From Pyrinomonadaceae bacterium (GTDB taxonomy: Bacteria; Acidobacteriota; Blastocatellia; Pyrinomonadales; Pyrinomonadaceae): 64,000 bases of DNA. Positions 46,234 to 54,785 of this stretch are shown piece by piece. Every line of letters starts with the position of its first letter. Within the stretch, counting starts at the first letter, position 1. Below the pieces are notes generated by a model, which saw only the letters and a program-made list of their open reading frames with translations, did not search any database and was not told where the DNA came from. The stretch lies in NCBI GenBank assembly GCA_021463165.1, contig JAJTWY010000007.1, forward strand, positions 1-64,000, written 5' to 3'. The position numbers and the translations under genes are program-made.

Positions 46234-47241
46234 ATGACACGACTCATCTTATTGCTATCTGCAGTGTGCCTTGCTGCGGCGTGCGGGTCGCCCGCAGCCA
46301 ACGGCCCGGCAAATTCGAATGCGAATACCAACGCAAATACCGCAAAGCCTGTTGCCGCGGCCCCGACAAAGGAAGCTCTCTTCGAAATGGACAAGAAAGC
46401 AAATGAAGCTTGGATAAAAGGAGACAAAGCCTATTTTGACGCCATGCTTTCAGACAAATTCGTCTCAGCCGAACGCGGCCAGCGGATGACGAAGGCCGAG
46501 CTGCTGCAAATGATAGGCTCGTTCACTTGTGACGTAAAGACCTGGAACCTCGAAGATCCGCAGATGACGAAGATAAACGATGACACTTATGTCGTCTCGT
46601 ACAAAGGCACTTACGACGGCTCGTGCACGATGGACGGCAAGGCCGAGAAGCTGCCGAGCCCTGTCCGAGCCGCAAGTATCTATATTCGTGATGGCGACAA
46701 GTGGAAGGGAGCATACCACAGCGAAACGCCCATCATCGACCCGAAAGCTCCCCCACCGCCGGCCCCTGCTAAGAAGGAAGAGCCCAAGAAGGCAGAAAAG
46801 CCCGCTGCTAACCCTACGGCAAATGCTAATGCAACTGCTCCCGCCCCGGCAAAACCGACCCCGAGCGCTAACACCGATGCTCTCGTGAAAACCCATACCG
46901 CCGGCTGGGAGGCCTTCAAGGCAAGGGACGCAAAGTGGTTCAACGACCACTTGGCCAACGATGCGGCGATCGTCGATCCTCTCGGTAACTGGCTCAGCGG
47001 GAAAGCAAACATTGTGAAACAATGGACCGAGACTACGAAATGCGAGGGTATAACGAAGGTAGGGGTGACCGACGGGTTCGCCTCATCTCTTTCGCCGACA
47101 GTCGAGATACTGACACTGAAAGGCACGGCGGACGGTTCATGCGACGGTCAGAAGAATGGTGATCTGTGGCAAACTGCCGTTTACGTCAAAGAAGGCGAGA
47201 CCTGGAAGCTTGCATTCATGTTCGAATCTCCGGCGATGTAA
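46234..47241 (+). CDS. Putative lipoprotein with two DUF4440/SnoaL-like domains
   Basis: A 335-residue exported protein. The ATG at 46234 follows AAGGAG and starts a lipoprotein-style signal (TRLILLLSAVCLAAACGS); an earlier frame start at 46177 is rejected. A Asn/Ala-rich linker follows the Cys. Two NTF2-fold domains come next, about 45-165 (MDKKANEAWIKGDKAYFDAMLSDKFV...GDKWKGAYHSETP) and about 215-335 (AGWEAFKARDAKWFNDHLANDAAIV...EGETWKLAFMFESP), joined by a Pro/Ala/Lys linker. They are diverged copies of one domain. The catalytic role is unknown. Confidence 0.78.
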   Translation: MTRLILLLSAVCLAAACGSPAANGPANSNANTNANTAKPVAAAPTKEALFEMDKKANEAWIKGDKAYFDAMLSDKFVSAERGQRMTKAELLQMIGSFTCDVKTWNLEDPQMTKINDDTYVVSYKGTYDGSCTMDGKAEKLPSPVRAASIYIRDGDKWKGAYHSETPIIDPKAPPPPAPAKKEEPKKAEKPAANPTANANATAPAPAKPTPSANTDALVKTHTAGWEAFKARDAKWFNDHLANDAAIVDPLGNWLSGKANIVKQWTETTKCEGITKVGVTDGFASSLSPTVEILTLKGTADGSCDGQKNGDLWQTAVYVKEGETWKLAFMFESPAM

Positions 47242-47266
47242 GATCGCCTTGATCTCTTCACGGATA

Positions 47267-47299
47267 GGAGGCTGCGTGCTCGCGGCCTCCGTTTTTTTT
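47267..47299 (+). terminator. Rho-independent terminator after the lipoprotein gene
   Basis: GGAGGCTGCG (47267-47276) pairs with CGCGGCCTCC (47281-47290), one T-G wobble, 4-nt loop, then G and eight T. Strong terminator, 25 bp after the stop. Confidence 0.92.
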
Positions 47300-47332
47300 G
47301 TCGGGAAGTTCGGAAAAGCATCTGGCCGCGGT

Positions 47333-50020
47333 TCAATCATCCTCCAGATAGTGGGTCTTCACGAGGTCGTTTCCATCGGTCGAGATTGTTACCGTCCCCT
47401 TTTCACCGGTCGTGATCAGGTCTGCTCCTGCGCCTCTCCATCGCTCGACCACATCCGAATGGGGATGTCCGAAAAGGGATCGCCGTCCGACTGAAACGAC
47501 GGCGAATACCGGTTTTACCGCATCGACAAATGCGGGGGTTGAGGACGTTCGACTGCCGTGGTGAGCGACCTTCACAACGTCGGCGCGAAGCTCCGCTTCA
47601 CGTGTGAGAATAGCCTCCGTCCTTTCCTCGATATCGCCAGTTAACAGAAAAACACGATTACCGTAGGTGAGCTTGAGAACGACCGAGCTATTGTTTTCAG
47701 AACTGGCCAGATCATCGTCCGGCGCCGGATTAAGGACTTCGACCGCGACACCTTCGATCTCAAAGCGTTTTCCCCGAAAGATCTGACCTGTCAAGACCCC
47801 GCGCGATCGAAATGCGTCAAGGAGGTTCGTCATGTCGATGTCATCCTTGCGCATCCTGCCAAAAAGGGCACGGCCGATCCTAAAGTTCTTCGACACATCA
47901 ACAAGCCCTTGTGTATGATCCGCGTCGGCGTGGGTAGCTACCACGAGATCGATACGCGAAAGGCCGCGATGCCATAGAAACTCGGAAACGACCGATTCGC
48001 CAATGCCGCGAACGTCGGGTTCGATTTGGTCGCCATCTTCGCCCGAATTGCCATAGAACAGTCGTCCTCCGCCGTCAACGAGCATCGTCGTTCCTCGCGG
48101 GAACGTCACAAGGGCCGCGTCCCCTTGGCCGACATCCAGGAAATCGATCCGCAGCCTGCCATCAGCCGGAGGCCGGCTGAACGGATGAAAGATCGCCAGA
48201 ACGATCAAAACGGTCAATAATGCTCCCGCGACCAGACCGGCCCGGCGCTCGGCCTTTTCGGTCCTTACCAAACTGAACGGGCTCCATCGAGAGATCAACA
48301 CGGCCAGGATCACTAAAGGAGGAGCGAAAAGGAAATAGACCACACTCTTCCAATCAGAATATGCGGGAACCCGGAAGCTGAGCCACGAAATATCCGCGAA
48401 AAGGCGCGGCACGCTCATCATCAGCCACCCAAAGATCTCGACGAACAAATAGAAGCCGCTTGCGAGTGTTTGACTCGCGAGGCCGACAAAGTATCCGACG
48501 ACAGCGGCGATACTCTCGAGGGCTATGAAAAATCCCACCCACAAGTTGAGCACCACTGAGATGATCGAAACGCGGTGAAAATAAACGATCGAAAGCGGCA
48601 GCATACAGACTTGAACGGCCAGTGAGAATATTGTCGCTTCGACCAGATATCGAGCGATCCGCTGCCCATCGCCGCGCAGCCTTCCGCTGAGGTACGGAGT
48701 CTTTATCAGGCGTGCCGACCAGATCTCACGTTTCGATTCGTATTCCCAGCGGACGGGTTCCCAGTACAACATTTCGCAGCTGCGTCGCACCCAGTTTGAA
48801 ACATTGGGAGGCAACGGCGTTTCCCGCGAGGGTGTCCACGAGCCGATCTTTCGCAAATGCTCAATGAGCGGCACCGCGATAGCCACGATCGCCGCAACGC
48901 TGACGAACGTGAGTTGGAACGACGGATTCCAGATATCCGCCGGGCGCCACGCGAGGAGGATCAGGACACAGAACCCGAGAGTGTTCAGCATTCTCGCCCG
49001 TCGGTGAACGCAAAACGAAAACAGCATTATCGTGAACATCAGCGCGGCCCGAACGACCGGAACATCGGCCCCAACCGCGAGCGTGTAAGCCCACAGGACT
49101 GTCGTGATGACGAAAAACTGTATCCATCGATCCCGCGTGATCTTCCGGACAATGAGCAAGAAAACACCGCCGATAAACGTGATATGCAGCCCTGATATTA
49201 CGAGGATGTGGAATGTGCCGCCTTCGCGAAAAAGATCGGCTGTTTGCTTGTCGAGAAAGTGTCGGTTACCCAGCAGACTCGCGATCATTACGCCCGCAGC
49301 CTTCGGACTGAGGTTCCGACGCAAACTCTCGATCATTTTCGCCCGTTGGTCATAAACCCACGCGAGCGGTATGAACACGCTTTCGTCGGCGAGATGCTCG
49401 ATCAGGCGAGGGCTTTTTACGGCACCGGTGGCATCTACGCCCAGACGGTCGAGGATTTCGCGCTTTCGGATCACGCCGGGATCAAGAAACTCATCCTGGC
49501 GTTCGAGTGACGTCGCTACGCGGATCCTCGACCCGTAACTGAGATCTGAGATCTCGGATCTAGACTTCTCATCGGTTCCTAGCGGTAGAAAAAGCCTCAC
49601 ACGTCCCGATGCCGAGCGTTCGTTGCCGCGATACGTGAGCCTTTTGGTGTTTATCTCAAGGAAAGCACCTTCGACCGCAGGCTCAGGCCGCCCGAGCAAC
49701 ACACCTTCGACCTCGACCGGTTCACCAGAAGGGATCGCACCGCTATCATAGATCACGCTGATGCGGTCCGGAGCGATGTTCTGCTTTTCGATCAGGGCAG
49801 AGGCCGACCCGGCGGCCGCGAACGCAACCAGTATCAACAGACTCGCAACCAGCTGACGCTCTCGCAGCAGCATTCCGGCAACCGCCAAAACCAGGGCCGC
49901 GGCGAGATAGACATTTACGCCAGTCCCCGCCGGCGGCGCGAGCATAATACCGGCCGCGAACGCGATAGCTAGCCAGAGCATCGGGTAGCGGCTGAACTTG
50001 GTCGGCGGGCCATCGGGCAT
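47333..50020 (-). CDS. comEC: ComEC/Rec2-family DNA uptake channel
   Basis: An 895-residue inner-membrane protein that passes single-stranded DNA into the cell during transformation. N-terminal helices and a DUF4131-like periplasmic domain (about 60-230), the Competence domain with many helices (about 250-590, including NRHFLDKQTADLFREGGTFHILVISGLHITFIGG), and a C-terminal metallo-beta-lactamase domain (about 660-895) with HADADH and VAHHGSRTSS motifs are all present, so it is full length. It follows the comEA-like gene by 9 bp and ftsK, suggesting one transcript. Confidence 0.95.
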   Translation of the reverse strand: MPDGPPTKFSRYPMLWLAIAFAAGIMLAPPAGTGVNVYLAAALVLAVAGMLLRERQLVASLLILVAFAAAGSASALIEKQNIAPDRISVIYDSGAIPSGEPVEVEGVLLGRPEPAVEGAFLEINTKRLTYRGNERSASGRVRLFLPLGTDEKSRSEISDLSYGSRIRVATSLERQDEFLDPGVIRKREILDRLGVDATGAVKSPRLIEHLADESVFIPLAWVYDQRAKMIESLRRNLSPKAAGVMIASLLGNRHFLDKQTADLFREGGTFHILVISGLHITFIGGVFLLIVRKITRDRWIQFFVITTVLWAYTLAVGADVPVVRAALMFTIMLFSFCVHRRARMLNTLGFCVLILLAWRPADIWNPSFQLTFVSVAAIVAIAVPLIEHLRKIGSWTPSRETPLPPNVSNWVRRSCEMLYWEPVRWEYESKREIWSARLIKTPYLSGRLRGDGQRIARYLVEATIFSLAVQVCMLPLSIVYFHRVSIISVVLNLWVGFFIALESIAAVVGYFVGLASQTLASGFYLFVEIFGWLMMSVPRLFADISWLSFRVPAYSDWKSVVYFLFAPPLVILAVLISRWSPFSLVRTEKAERRAGLVAGALLTVLIVLAIFHPFSRPPADGRLRIDFLDVGQGDAALVTFPRGTTMLVDGGGRLFYGNSGEDGDQIEPDVRGIGESVVSEFLWHRGLSRIDLVVATHADADHTQGLVDVSKNFRIGRALFGRMRKDDIDMTNLLDAFRSRGVLTGQIFRGKRFEIEGVAVEVLNPAPDDDLASSENNSSVVLKLTYGNRVFLLTGDIEERTEAILTREAELRADVVKVAHHGSRTSSTPAFVDAVKPVFAVVSVGRRSLFGHPHSDVVERWRGAGADLITTGEKGTVTISTDGNDLVKTHYLEDD

Positions 50021-50029
50021 CGCTTGATG

Positions 50030-50362
50030 TTATTCGGTTTTTATGAAGGGGCGAAGCTCGCGAAACCGCTCTTCGCTGATGCCGCGTATCTGCATCAAGT
50101 GTTCCGGGCGGCGAAACGGGCCATTCACCGTCCGAAATTCGACGATCAATGCCGCCGTTCTCGGACCGATGCTTGGAAGTTTTCCGAGTTCTTCCGCTGT
50201 CGCAGTATTGATATTCACCGCATCGGGCCGGCTCTCGTTTTGAATTGCGGTGCGGTCGGCGCGCCGGGTGCAGGAGAACATCAAAACACACACCACCGCC
50301 GTGATCAGAACGGATCGAATGAGAACATTCTCACTCCTCGCCCAGTGCACCTTCCTCGACAT
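50030..50362 (-). CDS. ComEA-like helix-hairpin-helix protein
   Basis: A 110-residue protein with an N-terminal signal or lipoprotein segment (NVLIRSVLITAVVCVLMFSC) and a C-terminal double helix-hairpin-helix (VNINTATAEELGKLPSIGPRTAALIVEFRTVNGPFRRPEHLMQIRGIS), the DNA-binding module of competence receptor ComEA. The frame is open to 50593 inside ftsK. I place the start at the ATG at 50362 (AGGA upstream), which overlaps the ftsK end by 32 bp; 50377 is an alternative. Position between ftsK and comEC supports a competence role. Periplasmic dsDNA binding is inferred. Confidence 0.82.
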   Translation of the reverse strand: MSRKVHWARSENVLIRSVLITAVVCVLMFSCTRRADRTAIQNESRPDAVNINTATAEELGKLPSIGPRTAALIVEFRTVNGPFRRPEHLMQIRGISEERFRELRPFIKTE

Positions 50363-52820
50363 CCTGGAGGTCCTCATAAGCCTTTGGCAGCACGGGCCGA
50401 GCGCGGGTTGAGCCGTCCATTTCACCGATATAGCCTTCGCGGACCATTGCGTCGAGGATGGCGGCGGCTCGGCCATAGCCGATCCGCAGATGGCGTTGCA
50501 ATAGCGACGTCGAACCACGTTTAGCCTGGACCACGCACTTGAGAGCGTCCATGAAAAGCGGATCGCGGCGGCCCGGAAGGTCACCGCTTTCATCGAGTTC
50601 TTCTTCGGTCTTTGTGATCGTGGTGTCGTATTCCGGACGGCCCTGTTCCTTGATAAAATCTACCACCTTCCCGATCTCCGCCTCGTTCACAAAGGCCCCG
50701 TGAACCCGCGTCACATTCGAATTGCCGGGCGGTAGAAATAGCATATCGCCCTGTCCGAGCAGGCTTTCGGCCCCGTTGCTGTCAATTATGGTGCGGCTAT
50801 CGACCTTCGAGGAAACCCGAAAACTGATCCGCGATGGGAAATTTGCTTTGATCAGACCGGTAATGACGTCAACCGAGGGCCGCTGCGTTGCGAGGACCAG
50901 ATGGATGCCCACGGCACGCGCCATCTGGGCCAGTCGCGTGATCGATTCCTCGACCTCTTTGCCGCTTACCATCATCAGGTCGGCGAGTTCATCAATGATG
51001 ATCACAACATAGGGCAGCTTCTTGTAGGGATCGCCATTATCGTCGAGGCGTCCTTCGGCGATCCAAGCAGCGACCTTTTCGTTGTAACCGCCGATATTTC
51101 TGACGGCGAACTGCGCGAGGTCCTTGTAGCGTTTTTCCATCTCGCTGACCGCCCAACGCAGTGCGGTCGCGGCACGTTTGGGATCCGTGATGATCGGAGT
51201 CGAAAGATGCGGAATATCGGCATAAAGCCCCAGCTCGAGCCGCTTGGGATCGACCATAATGAACTTTACTTCATCCGGCCGAGCCTTAAAGAGGATCGAC
51301 ATCACCAGCGTGTTCACACCGACCGATTTACCCGCACCGGTCGCACCTGCGATCAGCAAATGGGGCATCTTTGCCAGGTCGGCGACGTACTTCGCCCCAT
51401 CGATCGTCTTTCCCAGCCCCAATGTCAGCAGCGAATCAGACTCGGTGAACTTGGCCGATTCGATCACCTCTCGCAGGAAGATCGTCTCGCGTTTCTGGTT
51501 CGGCACCTCGATCCCGACATACGCTTTGCCGGGGATACGGTCGATGCGGATCGAAGGCGCCTTGAGTGCCAGGCAAAGATCATCGACAAGCCCCGCAACG
51601 CGCGAATACTTCACGCCCGCATCCGGCTTGAACTCAAATGTCGTAACCACAGGCCCGGGAGCAATGTGCACTACCTTGCCCGGTACGTTGAATTCCGCCG
51701 TCTTTTGTTCGAGCAAACGCCCTACAGCCCGAAGTTCATTCTCATTGTGGGCAAGCCCCGCCGGCGCCTCGCTCAAGAGTGACGCGGTCGGCAATCGATA
51801 GTCATCAAAATCCTGCGCGTTAGTTTCTTCGATCGGCCCTGCAGGGACCTCGTCCTCTACGGCCGTTTCTTCAACCGGCACAGGTTCGGGCCGCGCCTTC
51901 TTCTTTTTCGGCAGGTCGAATGGGATCTCGTCGAGATCGGCCTCCGCCTTTTGGGTCTTGTAAGGATCTTCCCTACTATCGATCGTCGGGATCGACGGCG
52001 GCTCCTCGAATAATGGCTCCGAGCGGGCGGCCCCTGCCGCGGCTAATGAGTCCATATTTCCGACGGTCACAGTCGCGGGCAAGCTCGGCGAATCAACCGC
52101 GGCTTCGGGAAATGGTTCACGCTTCCCTCGACGCTTTTCTGCCCGAATATACGCCGCTTCCTTCTGCGAAGATCGGCTCCTATCCCACCATTCGTTCCAG
52201 CGCAGCAAGAAATTCTCGCCCGCAAGGCCAAACAAGCCAACTGCGCCCTCGAGCGTAAAATTTGTTACCAGCAGCAGTGTGCTGACAAATATCGCGCCCA
52301 GCAAAATGCCTGTGCCGATCGAGCCAATAAAATATGCCGTTCCCTGCGCCGCTGCCTCGCCAACGATCGCCCCATATCCCCCAAAAAGTGAGATCAGCCC
52401 CGAAAGTGCAACGGTAAAAAAGACAAACCCGAGAACACGCGATGGCCTGGGGAGCAGCGTGTCCGACTTATAGACGCGCCAGGCGATCAACCCAATGAGA
52501 AACGGGATGAAATATGCCGTCCAGCCGATCGTGCTGAAGAGCACAGCCGCAATATTGGCCCCGACAACGCCGACCCAATTCCTCGCCTTCGGCAGACCCG
52601 CCCCGGTCGATATCAGAGAACGGTCGTCGGTGCTGCTCGATATCAGCGACAAAAGCACGAGCACCGCGACCGTCGCAAGGAATATCGCCACCGCGTCGTT
52701 CGCATATGAATACTTCTTCGGCTTGCTCCCCTTCTTCTTGAGCAAAGTGGTCCCATCGGACAAACAGAAATTGATCTGATCGTCCTGATAAACCTCATCG
52801 CATGTAGGGCAGACTTTCAT
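50331..52820 (-). CDS. ftsK: FtsK/SpoIIIE-type DNA translocase with N-terminal zinc ribbon
   Basis: An 829-residue translocase that moves chromosomal DNA through the division septum. Start ATG at 52820; the 11 codons upstream lie in a mobile repeat. Residues 1-35 are a zinc-ribbon-like tag (VCPTCDEVYQDDQINFCLSDG), followed by four membrane helices, an acidic/Pro linker (about 235-360), the alpha-beta motor with Walker A AGATGAGKS near 490 and Walker B VIIIDELADLM, and the gamma winged-helix domain (RGSTSLLQRHLRIGYGRAAAILDAM), which reads KOPS-like sites. The gene is complete. It is downstream of prfB and the transposase element. Confidence 0.95.
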   Translation of the reverse strand: MKVCPTCDEVYQDDQINFCLSDGTTLLKKKGSKPKKYSYANDAVAIFLATVAVLVLLSLISSSTDDRSLISTGAGLPKARNWVGVVGANIAAVLFSTIGWTAYFIPFLIGLIAWRVYKSDTLLPRPSRVLGFVFFTVALSGLISLFGGYGAIVGEAAAQGTAYFIGSIGTGILLGAIFVSTLLLVTNFTLEGAVGLFGLAGENFLLRWNEWWDRSRSSQKEAAYIRAEKRRGKREPFPEAAVDSPSLPATVTVGNMDSLAAAGAARSEPLFEEPPSIPTIDSREDPYKTQKAEADLDEIPFDLPKKKKARPEPVPVEETAVEDEVPAGPIEETNAQDFDDYRLPTASLLSEAPAGLAHNENELRAVGRLLEQKTAEFNVPGKVVHIAPGPVVTTFEFKPDAGVKYSRVAGLVDDLCLALKAPSIRIDRIPGKAYVGIEVPNQKRETIFLREVIESAKFTESDSLLTLGLGKTIDGAKYVADLAKMPHLLIAGATGAGKSVGVNTLVMSILFKARPDEVKFIMVDPKRLELGLYADIPHLSTPIITDPKRAATALRWAVSEMEKRYKDLAQFAVRNIGGYNEKVAAWIAEGRLDDNGDPYKKLPYVVIIIDELADLMMVSGKEVEESITRLAQMARAVGIHLVLATQRPSVDVITGLIKANFPSRISFRVSSKVDSRTIIDSNGAESLLGQGDMLFLPPGNSNVTRVHGAFVNEAEIGKVVDFIKEQGRPEYDTTITKTEEELDESGDLPGRRDPLFMDALKCVVQAKRGSTSLLQRHLRIGYGRAAAILDAMVREGYIGEMDGSTRARPVLPKAYEDLQDVEEGALGEE

Positions 52821-52825
52821 AAAAG

Positions 52826-52854
52826 TGCAGAAGCCCGCACGAAGTAAGGGCACC
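52826..52854 (+). repeat. 29-bp mobile repeat, copy A
   Basis: Begins TGCAGAAGCCCGCACGAAGT at 52826 and ends GGGCACC. It is identical, in inverted orientation, to copy C at 53570-53598 and differs by one base from copy B at 53479-53507. It lies 5 bp upstream of the ftsK ATG. GTGC and GCAC inside it allow a small hairpin. Confidence 0.92.
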
Positions 52855-52866
52855 CGCGCCCACTAC

Positions 52867-53412
52867 TCAATCCGGCAACACAAAATCCCCTTGTCCATAC
52901 AAAGTGTAATCTATCGCCGCAGCGACATGCCCCGGCTTCCATAAATATCTTCGGCTGCGTCCGCGTGACCACACCTGATTTTCTGGACCGATCAGCCCCC
53001 TTTCCCGCAGACGTTTCGTCGCATTCGCTTTTAAGGCATCGGCAATCCGCTCGGGTTTCATCTGCGCAGAGATCACTGAATGAGTGTGATTGGTCCTGAC
53101 ATTGACCGCAAGAAGAAAAAATCCTCGTTTTTCGCAGGCGTCGACGACCGCAGCGGTCACGACGTCCCTCATCTCATCATCAAGCAAAAACGGCGGACTT
53201 TTCATTTCATCCTTCATCCAGCGTTCGAGCGTCGGATTCTCGGGGTATCGCGGGTGCTGATACCGATTCCATCCGTCGCGCTTTACCGAGGACCGTACAT
53301 CTCCGTGAAGCCACGTCCCAAAGGTGCGAAAGGTTATGAGATAGGCAATCGGAAATACGTTATCGTCCCATTTTGGATAACCGTAGTCGTCAAGTCTCTC
53401 ACCCCAGGTCAT
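52867..53412 (-). mobile_element. REP-associated (RAYT/IS200-like Y1) transposase
   Basis: A 181-residue HUH-superfamily transposase. The His-x-His motif is in VNVRTNHTHSVISA and the candidate catalytic Tyr is in AIDYTLYGQGD near the C-terminus; the N-terminal AYLITFRTFGTWLHGD is typical of these proteins. The open frame runs to 53523, but its first 37 codons cross repeat copy B, so the ATG at 53412 is chosen. RAYTs act on REP hairpins in trans or with their own gene. Here three repeat copies flank it, so gene and repeats form one element of 773 bp (52826-53598). Confidence 0.82.
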
Positions 53413-53478
53413 ATCTAAGTTCCGTTGCGGCAGCCCCGGTACCGCAGCCCGCCCGGCGTAATGGGCATCCGACGGTGT

Positions 53479-53507
53479 TGCAGAAGCCCGCACGAAGTAA
53501 GCGCACC
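53479..53507 (+). repeat. 29-bp mobile repeat, copy B
   Basis: Same as copy A except for one base (GCGCACC instead of GGGCACC at the end). Located upstream of the transposase ATG and 62 bp from the oppositely oriented copy C, so B and C form an inverted pair like a REP doublet. Confidence 0.92.
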
Positions 53508-53569
53508 TTCGCATGCCCTGCAAAGTATTAAGATGTTCATGACTAAATCAACGGCGTCGATCAGGAACC

Positions 53570-53598
53570 GGTGCCCTTACTTCGTGCGGGCTTCTGCA
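53570..53598 (-). repeat. 29-bp mobile repeat, copy C, forming the prfB 3' end
   Basis: Reverse-complement copy, identical to copy A over all 29 bp. Read in the prfB frame it encodes the last residues AEARTK and the TAA stop (53577-53579) of release factor 2. Confidence 0.9.
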
Positions 53599-54699
53599 AC
53601 TACTCCGCTCTTCTTGTACATCAAAACTTCCTGTATGAAGTCATCAATATCGCCATCGAGCACGGCATCCACATCCGAGGTCTCGTGCTTGGTCCGCGTA
53701 TCTTTTACGAGCCTGTACGGATGCAGGACATAGTTGCGGATCTGTGAGCCGAACGAGATGTCCATTTTTCCGGCTTCGAGTTCGGCCGCCCCCTCGCGGC
53801 GTTTTTCTAATTCGAGTTCGTACAGTTTTGAGCGCAGCACCTGCATCGCAACGGCGCGATTCTGGATCTGCGACCGCTGATTTTGACACGTTACCACAAT
53901 TCCGGTCGGCAGATGCGTAATTCTTACCGCCGAATCGGTAGTGTTTACATGCTGGCCGCCCGCGCCCGTCGACCGGTAGGTGTCAACCCGAAGATCCTTA
54001 TCCTCGATGTTGACCTCGATATTCTCGTCGATCTCCGGTGAGACGAACATTGACGCAAACGAGGTCTCGCGGCTCCCGCCTGAGTTGAACGGCGAAATTC
54101 GAACCAGCCGATGCACGCCGGCCTCGGTTGCGAGCAGCCCGTAGGCGTAATCACCTTCGACACGAAAAGTCGCCGATTTGATCCCGGCTTCGCTGCCCGA
54201 TTGCTCATCGAGGATCTCCGCCTTAAACCCCTTTTTTTCGCACCAGCGCAGGTACATCCTCAGCAGCATCTGGCAGAAATCCTGTGCGTCCGTGCCGCCT
54301 GCTCCTGCCTGAAGCGAACAGATGGCGTTGTTCGGGTCCGTCTCGCCCGACAGCAAAGATTCGATCTCCGCTGCCGAAACGTCCCTGTCGAGCCGGCCGA
54401 TCAGTTCCGTCAGTTCGTTCGCCGAATCTGCGTCCTCAGCCGCGAATTCAAACAACACCTCAGCATCCGAAACGCCCGTCTCAAACGCCTTCTGCCGTTC
54501 CAAAGCCTTCTCGATCCGCGAGCGCACTCGCACCACTTGCTGGGCCGCCTCAGCGTTGTCCCAGAAGCCCGTCGCCGATATCTGCTGTTCCAGTTTTTCT
54601 AGCTCTTTCTCTTTTGCAGGCGCGTCAAAGAAACCTCCCAAGTTGGGCAACTTTGTCTTTGATCTCTTCGTGTTTTGTTTGGAGGTCTGTTAGTTCCAT
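53577..54699 (-). CDS. prfB: Peptide chain release factor 2, with programmed +1 frameshift
   Basis: Releases peptides at UGA and UAA codons. The reading frame has two parts: 24 codons from the ATG at 54699 (MELTDLQTKHEEIKDKVAQLGRFL), an in-frame TGA at 54625-54627, then after a +1 shift the body starting DAPAKEKE, about 373 residues in all. The body contains the GGQ motif (STGAGGQHVN), the RF2-type codon region and SQIRNYVLHPYRLVKD. The C-terminal tail VVAEARTK is partly made by a mobile repeat (copy C). Lies downstream of lnt; autoregulation by UGA recoding is expected. Confidence 0.96.
54624..54639 (-). other. RF2 programmed frameshift site
   Basis: On the minus strand GGGAGG-TTT-CTT-TGA-C. 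The internal Shine-Dalgarno-like GGGAGG is three bases before CTT TGA C, the same spacing as in E. coli prfB (AGGGGG UAU CUU UGA C). A +1 slip at CTT moves reading to GAC. Confidence 0.93.
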
Positions 54700-54711
54700 T
54701 TCTTCAGTTCT

Positions 54712-54780
54712 TCTCTGCGATCTTTGCGATCTCCGCGTTCAGAGCTTATTTTAACGCAGAGAACGCTGAGTTCGCAGAGA
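54712..54780. repeat. Imperfect 28-bp inverted repeat between lnt and prfB
   Basis: Arms 54712-54739 and 54753-54780 match at 23 of 28 positions, with a 13-nt centre. Each arm is itself built from near-repeats of CTCTGCG/CTTTGCG/CTCCGCG. This resembles dispersed intergenic repeats; it has no T-run, so it is not a simple terminator. Confidence 0.7.
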
Positions 54781-54785
54781 CGATC

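Noticed and set aside
53413..53523. N-terminal extension of the transposase
   Set aside because: The extra 37 codons run through repeat copy B and give a low-complexity peptide. Family-like sequence starts at the ATG at 53412.
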